A stretch of 64,000 nt of DNA from contig NZ_RZQL01000001.1 of NCBI RefSeq assembly GCF_003997935.1, positions 1 to 64,000 of the forward strand. Reading direction: 5' to 3'. The translations under genes and the position numbers were made by a program. Shown one piece after another: positions 8,536 through 16,905 of the stretch; position 1 is the stretch's first letter; every line of letters begins with the position of its first letter. The DNA comes from Mesorhizobium sp. M7A.F.Ca.US.006.01.1.1 (lineage in GTDB: Bacteria > Pseudomonadota > Alphaproteobacteria > Rhizobiales > Rhizobiaceae). The notes beneath the pieces are model-generated. The model was not told the origin of the DNA. It saw nothing but the letters and a program-made list of their open reading frames with translations, and did no database searches.

Positions 8536-9306
8536 TTGAGTACGGTCGGAAAAGCGATCTCGCTTCTGGAGCTGTTCAGCGTCGACGAGCCCGAACTCGG
8601 CCTGTCCGATCTGGCACGCCGCTCGGGCTTCGACAAGGCGACGACAAGGCGGCTGCTGATTGCGCTGGCCGGCCGTGGTTTCGTCGAGCAGGATGCGGGT
8701 ACGCGGCACTATCGCCTCGGCGCCGGCCTGTCGCGGCTGGCGCGCATCCGCGAGGCGCGCTTTCCCTTCCTGCAGACGGCTGTTCCGCTGGTGCGGGAGC
8801 TCGCGGCATCGACGGTCGAGACCGTGCATTTGTCGGAATTCGGCGTCGACAGGCTGGTCACCGTCCATGTCGAGCATCCGGCATGGGCGAACCGGGTCAA
8901 CATCGACATCGGTCAGTTGCTGCCCCTGCATTCGACCGCGTCGGGCATCGCCTATCTGGCCTTCGCCCGCGACGAGACTGTCAAGGCGTGCCTGACGGGT
9001 TCGCTCGACGCCTTCACGGCCCATACGCTGATCGAGGCAGCCGCCATCTCGAGATCCATGGGTGAGGCGCGCGAGCGCGGCTATTCGATCTGCGACCAGG
9101 GCTATGAGGAAGGTGTGATCAGCGTCGCGGCGGCAATCCGCGGGGCGGATGGCTTTGCACTGGGCACCATCGCGGTGGCGGCGCCAAAGGCCAGAACGAC
9201 GGCAGCCGCGATCACGGAGCGGGGACTTGCCGTGTGGGAGGCGGCACGGGAGATTTCCATGCGCCTCAACGGCGAAAACCTGCAAACCCTGAGGAGGCAG
9301 GCCTGA
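8536..9306 (+). CDS. IclR-family transcriptional regulator
   Basis: About 256 residues: N-terminal winged helix-turn-helix (SLLELF...LSDLARRSGFDKATTRRLL) and a C-terminal IclR effector-binding domain (HSTASGIAYLAF, GYEEGVISVAAAI). TTG at 8536 is preferred because GGGAGG lies six bases upstream; the TTG at 8512 eight codons earlier has no such site. It is divergent from the permease-P450-ALDH genes, and its stop overlaps the start of the Tm-1-like gene (TGATG). It likely governs both arms of the cluster in response to the unknown substrate. Confidence 0.9.
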   Translation: MSTVGKAISLLELFSVDEPELGLSDLARRSGFDKATTRRLLIALAGRGFVEQDAGTRHYRLGAGLSRLARIREARFPFLQTAVPLVRELAASTVETVHLSEFGVDRLVTVHVEHPAWANRVNIDIGQLLPLHSTASGIAYLAFARDETVKACLTGSLDAFTAHTLIEAAAISRSMGEARERGYSICDQGYEEGVISVAAAIRGADGFALGTIAVAAPKARTTAAAITERGLAVWEAAREISMRLNGENLQTLRRQA

Positions 9307-10586
9307 TGCCCTCGGAGACTGCGCCCCGCATCCTGGTCATCGGCACGGGCGACACAAAGGCCGAAGAACTGCTGTTCATGAAACAGTGCATCGAGCAGTC
9401 AGGCGGCAGCGCCGTGATGATGGATGTCAGCGTTCTGGGCGACCCGCCCTACAGCCCGGATCACGACAAGCACGCCGTGGCGCGGGCGGTGGATGTGACA
9501 ATCGCCGAGATCGTTTCGAGCGGTGACGAGAACACCGCCATGACGCTGATGGCCGGCGGCGCCGTGCAGCTGGTGCGCAAGCTCCATCAAAACGGCGAGA
9601 TCGACGCCTTCATCGCCATCGGCGGTTCGATGGGGACCGATCTGGCGCTCGACGTGGCGCTTTGCCTGCCGCTCGGCGTGCCGAAATTCGTCGTCTCGAC
9701 CATCGCCTATTCGCATCTCATCCCGCCCGAGCGCGTCGCGCCCGACCTGATGATGATCCTCTGGGCGGGCGGGCTGTACGGCCTCAACTCGATCTGCAGG
9801 CTGGTCCTGTCGCAGGCCTGCGGCGCGGTCGTCGGCGCGGCCAGGATCGTGCTGGAGACCCGCATGTCGGCTCCGGCAATCGGCCCGACCATCGGCATGA
9901 CCTCGCTCGGCAGCAGCTGCCTGCGCTACATGAAGACGCTGAAGCCGGCGCTGGAACGGCGCGGCTATGACGTTGCCGTCTTCCACACCACCGGAATGGG
10001 CGGCCGCGCCTTCGAATCGATTGCCGGCCAGGACCATTTCTGCGCAGTCTTCGACTTCAGCCTGCAGGAAATCACCAATCATCTCGCGGGCTCAGTCGTC
10101 AGTTCCGGCACCGACCGGCTGGAGAATGCCGGCGCTCGCGGCATTCCGCAGATCGCCGCACCTGGCGCGGTCGACATGGTCGATCTGCCGACCTGGCAGG
10201 ATTTGCCGGCCAAATTCTCGACGCGGCCGTTTCATGCCCACAACAGGCTGATCGCTTCGGTCACCGTCGATGCCGACGATCGCCGCCAAGTCGCCAGGAC
10301 CATCGCCGCCAAGCTCGGTGCCGCGAAAGGCCGTTCCGCCTTCATACTGCCAACCGGAGGCATCCAGGAATGGGACGTGCAGGGCGAGCCGCTCTATGAA
10401 CCCGAGGCTCTCGCGGCCTTCACTGACGAAATGCGCAAGGTCATTCCTGCCGGGGTCGAGTTCCACGAGATCGACGCTCACATCAACAGCGACGACTTCG
10501 TCGGCAAGGCGCTCGAGATATTCGACCGCTGGGTCGAGGAAGGCATCGTCCCGCGCGGCAAGCCGGCCGAGGGAGTGGCGGCGTGA
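9306..10586 (+). CDS. Tm-1-like ATP-binding domain / UPF0261 family protein
   Basis: About 426 residues. The N-terminus RILVIGTGDTKAEEL and the segment FIAIGGSMGTDLAL match the UPF0261/Tm-1-like family. Tomato Tm-1 carries this domain and binds ATP and a viral replication protein, but the bacterial role is not established. The GSMGTDLA loop suggests nucleotide binding. The start at 9306 overlaps the IclR stop and follows AGGAGG. The 3' end overlaps the HAD gene (GTGA). Its presence in a catabolic operon suggests an enzymatic role, but I do not assign a reaction. Confidence 0.82.
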   Translation: MPSETAPRILVIGTGDTKAEELLFMKQCIEQSGGSAVMMDVSVLGDPPYSPDHDKHAVARAVDVTIAEIVSSGDENTAMTLMAGGAVQLVRKLHQNGEIDAFIAIGGSMGTDLALDVALCLPLGVPKFVVSTIAYSHLIPPERVAPDLMMILWAGGLYGLNSICRLVLSQACGAVVGAARIVLETRMSAPAIGPTIGMTSLGSSCLRYMKTLKPALERRGYDVAVFHTTGMGGRAFESIAGQDHFCAVFDFSLQEITNHLAGSVVSSGTDRLENAGARGIPQIAAPGAVDMVDLPTWQDLPAKFSTRPFHAHNRLIASVTVDADDRRQVARTIAAKLGAAKGRSAFILPTGGIQEWDVQGEPLYEPEALAAFTDEMRKVIPAGVEFHEIDAHINSDDFVGKALEIFDRWVEEGIVPRGKPAEGVAA

Positions 10587-11251
10587 GTGCTGTTCCCGCC
10601 CAGGCGCTTGTCCTTGATTTCGGCGGCGTCGTCACCCGCACGCTGTTCGAGACCCATGCCTTGACCGAACAGGCGCTCGGCCTTGCGCCGGGAACGCTGC
10701 AGTGGCGCGGGCCGTTCGATCCGGACCTCGATCCGCTGTGGCGCTCGATGCAAGCCGACGAGATCAGCGAGCGCGACTATTGGCGCACCCGCACAAGCGA
10801 GGTCGGGCATCTCGTCGGCGAGGACTGGCAGGCGATGGAAACCTTCGTCCGGCGCGCGCGTGGCGCAGAGCCGGAAAAGGTGGTGCGGCCGGAGGCTGAC
10901 AGCGCCATTCGCACGGTGCATGCGGCCGGTTTTCGACTGGCCATCCTGTCCAATGAACTCGACCTGTTCTACGGCGCCGACTTCCGCCAGCGGCTGCCGT
11001 TGCTCGGCTTCTTCGACGTGATCATCGATGCCACTTACACCGGCATCCTGAAGCCAGATCCGCGCGCCTATGCCTTCGTCGCCGAGGCGCTCGGCCTGCC
11101 TGCCGGCGCTTGCGTCTTCGTCGACGACCAGCGGCGCAATGTCGATGGCGGCTGTGCTGCCGGCATGCGCACGGTCCATTTCGACGTCGCTCGCCCGGCT
11201 CATTCCTATGCCGAGGCCCTCGGCCATTTCGACCTCGTCCCAGTTGCCTGA
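10583..11251 (+). CDS. HAD-superfamily hydrolase
   Basis: 222-residue phosphatase/dehalogenase-type HAD protein. Motif I is LDFGGVVT with nucleophile Asp12; the +2 position is Gly rather than Asp, as in the YihX-type subgroup. Motif II is in ILSNEL, motif III Lys is in GILKPDPRAY, and motif IV is VFVDDQ. GTG start overlapping the previous stop by four bases. Neighbouring kinase and phospho-lyase genes make a phosphorylated amino alcohol or its product a plausible substrate, which is an inference. Confidence 0.82.
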   Translation: MSAVPAQALVLDFGGVVTRTLFETHALTEQALGLAPGTLQWRGPFDPDLDPLWRSMQADEISERDYWRTRTSEVGHLVGEDWQAMETFVRRARGAEPEKVVRPEADSAIRTVHAAGFRLAILSNELDLFYGADFRQRLPLLGFFDVIIDATYTGILKPDPRAYAFVAEALGLPAGACVFVDDQRRNVDGGCAAGMRTVHFDVARPAHSYAEALGHFDLVPVA

Positions 11252-11269
11252 GATTTTGCGGAGCCCTTT

Positions 11270-12619
11270 ATGCGCGACATCAATTTTCTCACCGAAACCA
11301 ACGCCAAGCCGATCTGGCACCCTATGGCGCATCCGGCCGAGATGCGGGCCAATCCGCCAAAAGTGATCATGAAAGGCGAGGGTGTGATGGTCACCGACAT
11401 CGCCGGCAACACCGTGCTCGATGCCGTCGGCGGCCTGTGGAACGTCAATCTCGGCTACAGCTGCGAACCGATCAAGAAAGCGATCGCCGACCAGCTTGGC
11501 GCACTGCCCTATTATTCCGGCTTTCGCGGCACCTCGACCGGCCCGTCGATCGAGCTCGCCTACGAACTCTGCGAATGGTTCGAGCCCGAAGGCATGGTGC
11601 GGACCTTCTTCACCTCGGGCGGTTCGGACTCGGTCGAAACAGCGCTGCGGCTGGCCCGGCAATACTGGAAGATCCGCGGCCAGGCCGATCGGACAAAATT
11701 CCTCGCCTTGAAGAAAGGCTATCACGGCACGCATTTCGGCGGCGCCTCGGTCAACGGCAACGCCAATTTCCGCCGCAACTACGAGCCGCTGCTGCCGGGC
11801 GTCTTCCACATTCCCGCGCCCTGGACCTTCCGCAATCCGTTCGACGAGACCGACCCGGCGCGGCTGGCAAAACTCTGCGCCAGGGCGCTGGAGGACGAGA
11901 TCGCCTTCCAGGGCGGCGACACCATCGCCGCGTTCATCATGGAGCCGGTTCTCGGCGCCGGCGGCGTCATCGTTCCGCACGAGAGCTTCATGCCGCTGGT
12001 GAGCGAGATCTGCGACCGCCACGAGATCCTGCTGATCGCCGACGAGGTGGTGACGGGCTTCGGCCGCACCGGCGCCTGGTCGGGTTCGCGGCTGTCGGGT
12101 GTGAAGCCGGATTTCATGACCATCGCCAAGGCGATCACCTCGGGCTATTTCCCACTCGGCGCCACGCTGATCGGCGGCAAGGTAGCCGATGTCTTCGAGG
12201 CGGACAAAACCAGCTTCGGCGCCATCGGCCATGGCTATACCTATTCCGGCCATCCGGTCGGCTGCGCGGCGGGGCTGGCGGCGCTTGCCGAAACCAAGCG
12301 GCTTCGCCTGAACGAGAACGCGGCCGCGCGTGGCATCGAACTCGCGGCCGTGCTGGAGGGGCTGAAGGCCAGGCACGCGATCGTCGGCGATGTCAGGTAC
12401 AAGGGCCTGATGGCGGCGCTGGAGCTGGTCTCGGACCGCGCCACCAAGAAGCCTGTCGACAAGAAGACCATGGCCGTGGTTTCGGAGGCGGCCTACGAAG
12501 CCGGCGTCATGCTGCGTGTCTCCGGCAACGCCATCATCCTGTCGCCGCCGCTCATCATCAGCGCCGCGGATGTCGCGAAGATCGGCGAAGCATTGGATGC
12601 AGGCCTGTCGAAAGTCTGA
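11270..12619 (+). CDS. Class III aminotransferase (omega-amino acid/amine type)
   Basis: PLP enzyme of 449 residues. The Schiff-base lysine is Lys287 (TIAKAITSG) and the PLP-nitrogen ligand Asp258 (LIADEVVTGFGRTG). The FTSGGSDSVETALRLAR block and YHGTHFGG are typical of omega-amino acid:pyruvate, putrescine or beta-alanine transaminases. CGGAG precedes ATG 11270. It sits 18 bases after the HAD gene and 33 before the second PLP gene, in one operon. A likely role is removing the amino group of a diamine or omega-amino acid; the exact donor is not identifiable. Confidence 0.9.
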   Translation: MRDINFLTETNAKPIWHPMAHPAEMRANPPKVIMKGEGVMVTDIAGNTVLDAVGGLWNVNLGYSCEPIKKAIADQLGALPYYSGFRGTSTGPSIELAYELCEWFEPEGMVRTFFTSGGSDSVETALRLARQYWKIRGQADRTKFLALKKGYHGTHFGGASVNGNANFRRNYEPLLPGVFHIPAPWTFRNPFDETDPARLAKLCARALEDEIAFQGGDTIAAFIMEPVLGAGGVIVPHESFMPLVSEICDRHEILLIADEVVTGFGRTGAWSGSRLSGVKPDFMTIAKAITSGYFPLGATLIGGKVADVFEADKTSFGAIGHGYTYSGHPVGCAAGLAALAETKRLRLNENAAARGIELAAVLEGLKARHAIVGDVRYKGLMAALELVSDRATKKPVDKKTMAVVSEAAYEAGVMLRVSGNAIILSPPLIISAADVAKIGEALDAGLSKV

Positions 12620-12652
12620 TGGCTATTGGATGGAACGGAGTTTCGAGACGCA

Positions 12653-13945
12653 ATGACTCAACCGCAAGAAGAGCTGGTTAGCCGGCGCTCGCGCCTGCTC
12701 GGTGCGAAATCGCAATTGTTCTATGATGAACCCGTGCACCTGGTGCGCGGCGAAGGTGTCTGGCTCTATGATGCCGACGGTCGCAAATATCTCGATGCCT
12801 ACAACAATGTCGCCCATGTCGGTCACTGCCACCCGCATGTGGTCGAAGCCCTGTGCCGGCAGGCCAGCCTGCTCAACACCCACACGCGCTATCTGCACAC
12901 CGCCATCCTCGACTATGTCGAGCGGCTGACCGCCACTTTCGACGCCAGCCTGTCGACCGCCATCCTGACCTGCACCGGCAGCGAGGCCAACGACATTGCG
13001 CTGCGCATGGCGCAGGCCGCCACCGGCCGCATGGGCATCATCGCCACCGACGCCACCTATCATGGCAACACCACGGCGGTTTCGCAGCTCAGCACCCGCA
13101 TGCCGCCGGTCGGCGGTCGCGCCCGCAATGTCAGGCTGGTGCCGGCGCCTGACAGCTATCGCCATCCGGAGGCGATGGCCAATGGCAAGGCGTTTGGCGA
13201 TGCGGTGCGCGAAGCCATCGCCTCGCTGGCAAAGGACGGCATCGGCCTGTCCGGCATCATCCTCTGTCCGCTGCTGGCCAACGAGGGATTTCCGACGCTC
13301 CCGTCCGGATTCTTCGATGATGCGGTGCGTGCGGTGCGCGACGCCGGAGGATTGGTCATCGCCGATGAGGTGCAGCCCGGCTTCGGCCGCACCGGCAGCC
13401 ATTTCTGGGGTCATCAGCGCGCCGGCTTCGTTCCCGACATCGTCACCATGGGCAAGCCGATGGGCAACGGCCATCCGGTCGCCGCCGTGGTCACATCAAG
13501 GGACACATTGGCGACCTTTCGCAACGCGTTCCGTTACTTCAACACCTTCGGCGGCAATCCGGTTTCCTGCGCGGTGGCGAATGCCGTTCTCGACGTCATC
13601 GAGCAGGAAAATCTCGTCGCCAACGCGCGTGACGTCGGCGCCTATGCGCTCAACCTGCTGCGCCCGCTGGCCGAGCGCCATGAATGCATCGGCGAGGTCA
13701 GGGGCGCGGGCCTGTTCTTCGGCGCCGAGCTGGTTCATCACCGCGAGACCCGCGAACCGGCGCCCGACATTGCCGAGCAGGTCGCCAACCGGATGCGCCA
13801 TCGCGGCGTGCTGATGGGCAAGACCGGCATCCACGGCAATGTGTTGAAGATCCGCCCGCCAATGCCGTTCTCCCGCGACAATGCCGACGTCCTGATCGGC
13901 GTCCTCGATGAGGTGCTTGGCGAAGTCGGCGGAGTGAAGGCGTGA
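12653..13945 (+). CDS. Class III PLP enzyme resembling phosphoethanolamine/phosphohydroxylysine phospho-lyase
   Basis: 430 residues from ATG 12653 (a TTG at 12626 gives nine more). PLP lysine Lys268 and Asp238 are present. The stretches NNVAHVGHCHP, DEVQPGFGRTG, VPDIVTMGKPMGNGHPVA, YFNTFGGNPVSCAV and NVLKIRPPM agree closely with my recollection of vertebrate AGXT2L1/AGXT2L2. Those enzymes cleave phosphoethanolamine or 5-phosphohydroxylysine to an aldehyde, ammonia and phosphate rather than transaminating. The next gene, overlapping by four bases, is a small-molecule kinase that could supply the phosphorylated substrate. Ordinary transaminase activity remains possible. Confidence 0.82.
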   Translation: MTQPQEELVSRRSRLLGAKSQLFYDEPVHLVRGEGVWLYDADGRKYLDAYNNVAHVGHCHPHVVEALCRQASLLNTHTRYLHTAILDYVERLTATFDASLSTAILTCTGSEANDIALRMAQAATGRMGIIATDATYHGNTTAVSQLSTRMPPVGGRARNVRLVPAPDSYRHPEAMANGKAFGDAVREAIASLAKDGIGLSGIILCPLLANEGFPTLPSGFFDDAVRAVRDAGGLVIADEVQPGFGRTGSHFWGHQRAGFVPDIVTMGKPMGNGHPVAAVVTSRDTLATFRNAFRYFNTFGGNPVSCAVANAVLDVIEQENLVANARDVGAYALNLLRPLAERHECIGEVRGAGLFFGAELVHHRETREPAPDIAEQVANRMRHRGVLMGKTGIHGNVLKIRPPMPFSRDNADVLIGVLDEVLGEVGGVKA

Positions 13946-14964
13946 GCGCAGTTTCCGCGCAATCCGAGTCCGAGACGGCAGCCGATGTCACGGCGCTGGC
14001 CAGACTTGCGCTCGCCCATTGGGGCATTCGTGAGGGTGAGCCGGAGCTGCTGAAATTCCGCGAGAACGCGGTCTTCCGCATCCGTCTGCCCGATGGCCAG
14101 CCGGCCGCCATGCGCATTCACCGGCTTGGCTATCACACGGACGCAGCACTGCGCTCGGAACTGCAATGGATGGGTTTTCTGCAATCGGCCGGCATCGCCA
14201 CGCCATCTGCGGTCGCCACGCCGGTCGGCGATCTGTTCGTGCTTGTCAGCGCGAACGCCTCAATGCAACCCCGGCAAGTCGATTGCCTGAGCTGGCTGGA
14301 GGGCCGCGCCGTCGGGGCACGAGGCGTACCGCTGGATTTTACGCCCGAGCAGGCAAGGCAGGTCTTTACCGAGATCGGGCGTACCATCGCCCACATGCAC
14401 AATGTCACAGCAGCCTGGACGCCGCCCGCCGGCTTTGCCCGCCATGCCTGGGATTTCGACGGCTTCTTCGGCGCGAACCCGAACTGGGGCCGTTTCGAGA
14501 CCTCGCCCTTCCTCGACGGTCCTCGCCGCGAGCTGGTTTTCCAGGCGCGGGAAAAGGCCGTGCGCGCGCTGTCGACATATGAACGCAGTGCCCGCAATTT
14601 CGGCATCATCCACGCCGACCTGGTGCGCGAGAATGTGCTCGTCCATGACGGCGCGGTCCGCATCATCGACTTCGACGATTGCGGCCATGGCTGGCACATG
14701 TACGACCTTGCTGTCGCGCTTTACCAGAACCGCGATGAGGCGATCTATCCGCTGATCGAGGCCGCTTTGCTCGAGGGCTATCGGCGGGAGCGGGCGCTGA
14801 CGGCGCAGGACATCGCCGCGCTGCCGCTGTTTTCGGCATTGCGGGCCTTCGCCTTCCTCGGCTGGGTACAGAGCCGTGTCGAAGGCGACATCACCAGGGA
14901 TGTCGGCATGCGCATGTCGGCCATCGCCGCCGATGTGGTGATCGCCTATCTGCGTGGCGAATAG
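13942..14964 (+). CDS. APH-family small-molecule kinase (hydroxylysine kinase-like)
   Basis: 340-residue phosphotransferase of the aminoglycoside/choline kinase fold. The catalytic loop HADLVREN has Asp226 and Asn231, and the metal-binding IDFDDCGHGWHMYDLA has Asp243. GTG start overlapping the preceding phospho-lyase stop (GTGA). It most likely phosphorylates a hydroxyl of an amino alcohol or hydroxy-amino acid for the phospho-lyase-like partner, mirroring the vertebrate hydroxylysine kinase and phospho-lyase pair. An antibiotic-resistance role is less likely in this context. Last gene of the rightward operon. Confidence 0.82.
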   Translation: MSAVSAQSESETAADVTALARLALAHWGIREGEPELLKFRENAVFRIRLPDGQPAAMRIHRLGYHTDAALRSELQWMGFLQSAGIATPSAVATPVGDLFVLVSANASMQPRQVDCLSWLEGRAVGARGVPLDFTPEQARQVFTEIGRTIAHMHNVTAAWTPPAGFARHAWDFDGFFGANPNWGRFETSPFLDGPRRELVFQAREKAVRALSTYERSARNFGIIHADLVRENVLVHDGAVRIIDFDDCGHGWHMYDLAVALYQNRDEAIYPLIEAALLEGYRRERALTAQDIAALPLFSALRAFAFLGWVQSRVEGDITRDVGMRMSAIAADVVIAYLRGE

Positions 14965-14994
14965 GGACTGCCGTGCGGGCTGGCCACGGAACCG

Positions 14995-15801
14995 TCAGCC
15001 CTTCGCGAAATGGATGCTGACCGTTCCCGAACTGCCGAAATCGGCGACGATGGTGTCACCGGGCCGCGCCTCGACCGGACGCACGAACGAGCCCGAGAGA
15101 ACGACTTCACCGGCCGCAATCGACATGCCGTAGTGGGCAAGCCTGTCCGCCAGCCAGGCGATGCCCATCGCCGGATGGTTGAGCACGCCGGCGCCAAGTC
15201 CGGTTTCCTCGACCTCGGCATTGCGCGAAACGATGGCGCCGATCCAGCGCATGTCGGCCTCATCAGGTCGTTGCGGGCGCCCGCCGATGACGATGCCGGC
15301 ATTGGCGGCGTTGTCGGAAATCGTGTCGAAGAAGGTCCGCACCTTCTTCGTCTCCGCATTGACGCGCTCGATGCGCGTGTCGAGGATTTCCAGCGACGGG
15401 GTGATGTAGTCGGTGGCGTTGAGCACATCGGAGATGGTCACGCCGGGGCCTTTCAGCGGCGCCTTCATGACGAAGGCGATCTCGGCCTCGACGCGCGGCT
15501 GGATGAAGCGGTCGGCCGGCACCGTCGCGCCGTCATTGAAGAACATGTCGTCGAACAGCACGCCCGAATCCGGCGTGTCGATGGCAAGCGCATATTGCAT
15601 CGCCTTGGAGGTCAGGCCGATCTTCCACCCCTTCGGTTTCAACCCGGCATCGATCTTGCGCGTCACCAGCGCTGCCTGCACGCGATAGGCATCCTCCATC
15701 GTCGCCTCGGGAAAATCGAGGCTGAGCAGGCGGATCTGACGGCGCGACCGCTCCGCTTCGAACAGCCGTGCCGCGGCGTCTTCCACTTGCTCCGGGGTCA
15801 T
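14995..15801 (-). CDS. hpaH: 2-oxo-hept-3-ene-1,7-dioate hydratase HpaH
   Basis: Hydratase of the lower homoprotocatechuate pathway: adds water to 2-oxo-hept-3-ene-1,7-dioate. 268 residues, matching HpaH (about 267). Family features include [12 protein letters not shown], the acidic metal site around EAEIAFVM, and [18 protein letters not shown] 15801 overlaps the hpaG stop by four bases; a longer frame starting at 16101 lies inside hpaG and is discarded. Last gene in the minus-strand order hpaF-E-D-G-H. No aldolase gene (hpaI) follows within the window. Confidence 0.9.
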   Translation of the reverse strand: MTPEQVEDAAARLFEAERSRRQIRLLSLDFPEATMEDAYRVQAALVTRKIDAGLKPKGWKIGLTSKAMQYALAIDTPDSGVLFDDMFFNDGATVPADRFIQPRVEAEIAFVMKAPLKGPGVTISDVLNATDYITPSLEILDTRIERVNAETKKVRTFFDTISDNAANAGIVIGGRPQRPDEADMRWIGAIVSRNAEVEETGLGAGVLNHPAMGIAWLADRLAHYGMSIAAGEVVLSGSFVRPVEARPGDTIVADFGSSGTVSIHFAKG

Positions 15802-16670
15802 GCTGCTTCCTCGTCGACGACGCTGTTGCCCAGCACGCCGATGCCGTCTGCCTCGACCTCGATGACGTCGCCGGGCTTTAACCAGATCGGCGGCTCGAAG
15901 CGGGCGCCGGCACCGGTTGGCGTGCCGGTGACGATGATATCGCCCGGCACCAGCGTGGTGAAGGTCGAGATGTAATTGATGATCTTGCGGAAGGAAAAAA
16001 TCATCCGACTGGTACGATCCTGCTGGCGCAGCTCGCCATTGACGCGGGTGGTCAGCGCGATGTCGGCGATCTGCGCCTCGTCGGTGAACGGCACCAGCCA
16101 AGGGCCGATCGAGCCGGTGCGATCGAAATTCTTGCCTTGCGTGACGTTGAACTTGGCATGCCGCACCCAGTCGCGGATGGTGCCTTCATTGCACAGCGAC
16201 AGTGCCGCGATATGGCCGAGTGCATCGGTCTCGGCGATACGTCGCCCCGCCTTGCCGATGACGATGACGATTTCGCCCTCATAGTCGAGCTGTGGTGATT
16301 CCGGTGGCCGCACCAGCGGCGCGCCATGGCCGACGAACGAACGGGGAAAGCGGACGAACAGCGAGGGATTGGAGGGGGCTGCCTGGCCGTCCTTGTACTC
16401 CTCGTTGCGGTCCGGGTAGTTGACGCCGACGCAGATGATCTTTTCCGGTGACGGAATGGGAATCTCGTAGGCGATGGCGTCGAGCGGGAAATCTGCGGCG
16501 AAGGCCCCAGCCGCTTCCGCCAGCCGCCGCAAGGCGCCGGCCTCGATCACTTCACGCAGCGTCGGCCATTGGCCGTGGCGCGCCGACAGGTCGACGACGC
16601 CCTTGCTCGTGATCGCGCCATAGCGCACCTTGCCATCGGCGGTGAAGGTGACGAGCCGGGGCGGGGTCAT
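15798..16670 (-). CDS. hpaG: Fumarylacetoacetate hydrolase-fold enzyme, HpaG-like
   Basis: 290-residue single FAH domain: IICVGVNYPDRNEEY, the metal-binding DYEGEIVIVIGK, and GDIIVTGTPTGAGA. In homoprotocatechuate degradation a FAH-fold protein (HpaG) isomerises and decarboxylates 5-oxopent-3-ene-1,2,5-tricarboxylate. E. coli HpaG has two such domains in about 430 residues; only one is visible here, so it may work as a homodimer. The position between hpaD and hpaH supports the call. ATG 16670 begins the FAH N-terminus; the longer frame to 17141 crosses a repeat and the hpaD gene. Other FAH reactions cannot be ruled out. Confidence 0.8.
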   Translation of the reverse strand: MTPPRLVTFTADGKVRYGAITSKGVVDLSARHGQWPTLREVIEAGALRRLAEAAGAFAADFPLDAIAYEIPIPSPEKIICVGVNYPDRNEEYKDGQAAPSNPSLFVRFPRSFVGHGAPLVRPPESPQLDYEGEIVIVIGKAGRRIAETDALGHIAALSLCNEGTIRDWVRHAKFNVTQGKNFDRTGSIGPWLVPFTDEAQIADIALTTRVNGELRQQDRTSRMIFSFRKIINYISTFTTLVPGDIIVTGTPTGAGARFEPPIWLKPGDVIEVEADGIGVLGNSVVDEEAA

Positions 16671-16713
16671 GGGGCGGCTCCGGCGATGGTGATGGGCGAG
16701 GATGGCGCTCCAC

Positions 16714-16876
16714 GGCGCCCCCCTCTGTCCTGCCGGACATCTCCCCCTCTTGGGGGGAGATCGGATGTCATCTCTGCCTTCGCCAATTTCCAACGCTGCA
16801 AGAGAGGCGCTGACCATGGGCCTAGCCAATCTCCCCCCTTGAGGGGGAGATGTCCGGCAGGACAGAGGGGGGCGCC
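16714..16876. repeat. Paired inverted palindromic element with 36-bp perfect arms (copy 1)
   Basis: Left arm 16714-16749 and right arm 16841-16876 are exact reverse complements over 36 bases, beginning GGCGCCCCCCTCTG and ending ATCTCCCCCTC. Each arm runs on into a local hairpin (CTCCCCC facing GGGGGAG). The central segment contains TTCGCCAATTTCCAACG, related in inverted form to the centre of the second copy at 30760-30918. The layout is that of a BIME: two inverted REP-type units around a spacer. It lies inside the hpa operon between hpaD and hpaG. Confidence 0.85.
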
Positions 16877-16905
16877 ACGGAACGCTGACATCTCCAAAAT
16901 CCCAC

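Noticed and set aside
10478-12376. 632-residue minus-strand open frame
   Set aside because: Antisense to the HAD and aminotransferase genes, no domain, and no ribosome site; a codon-bias shadow.
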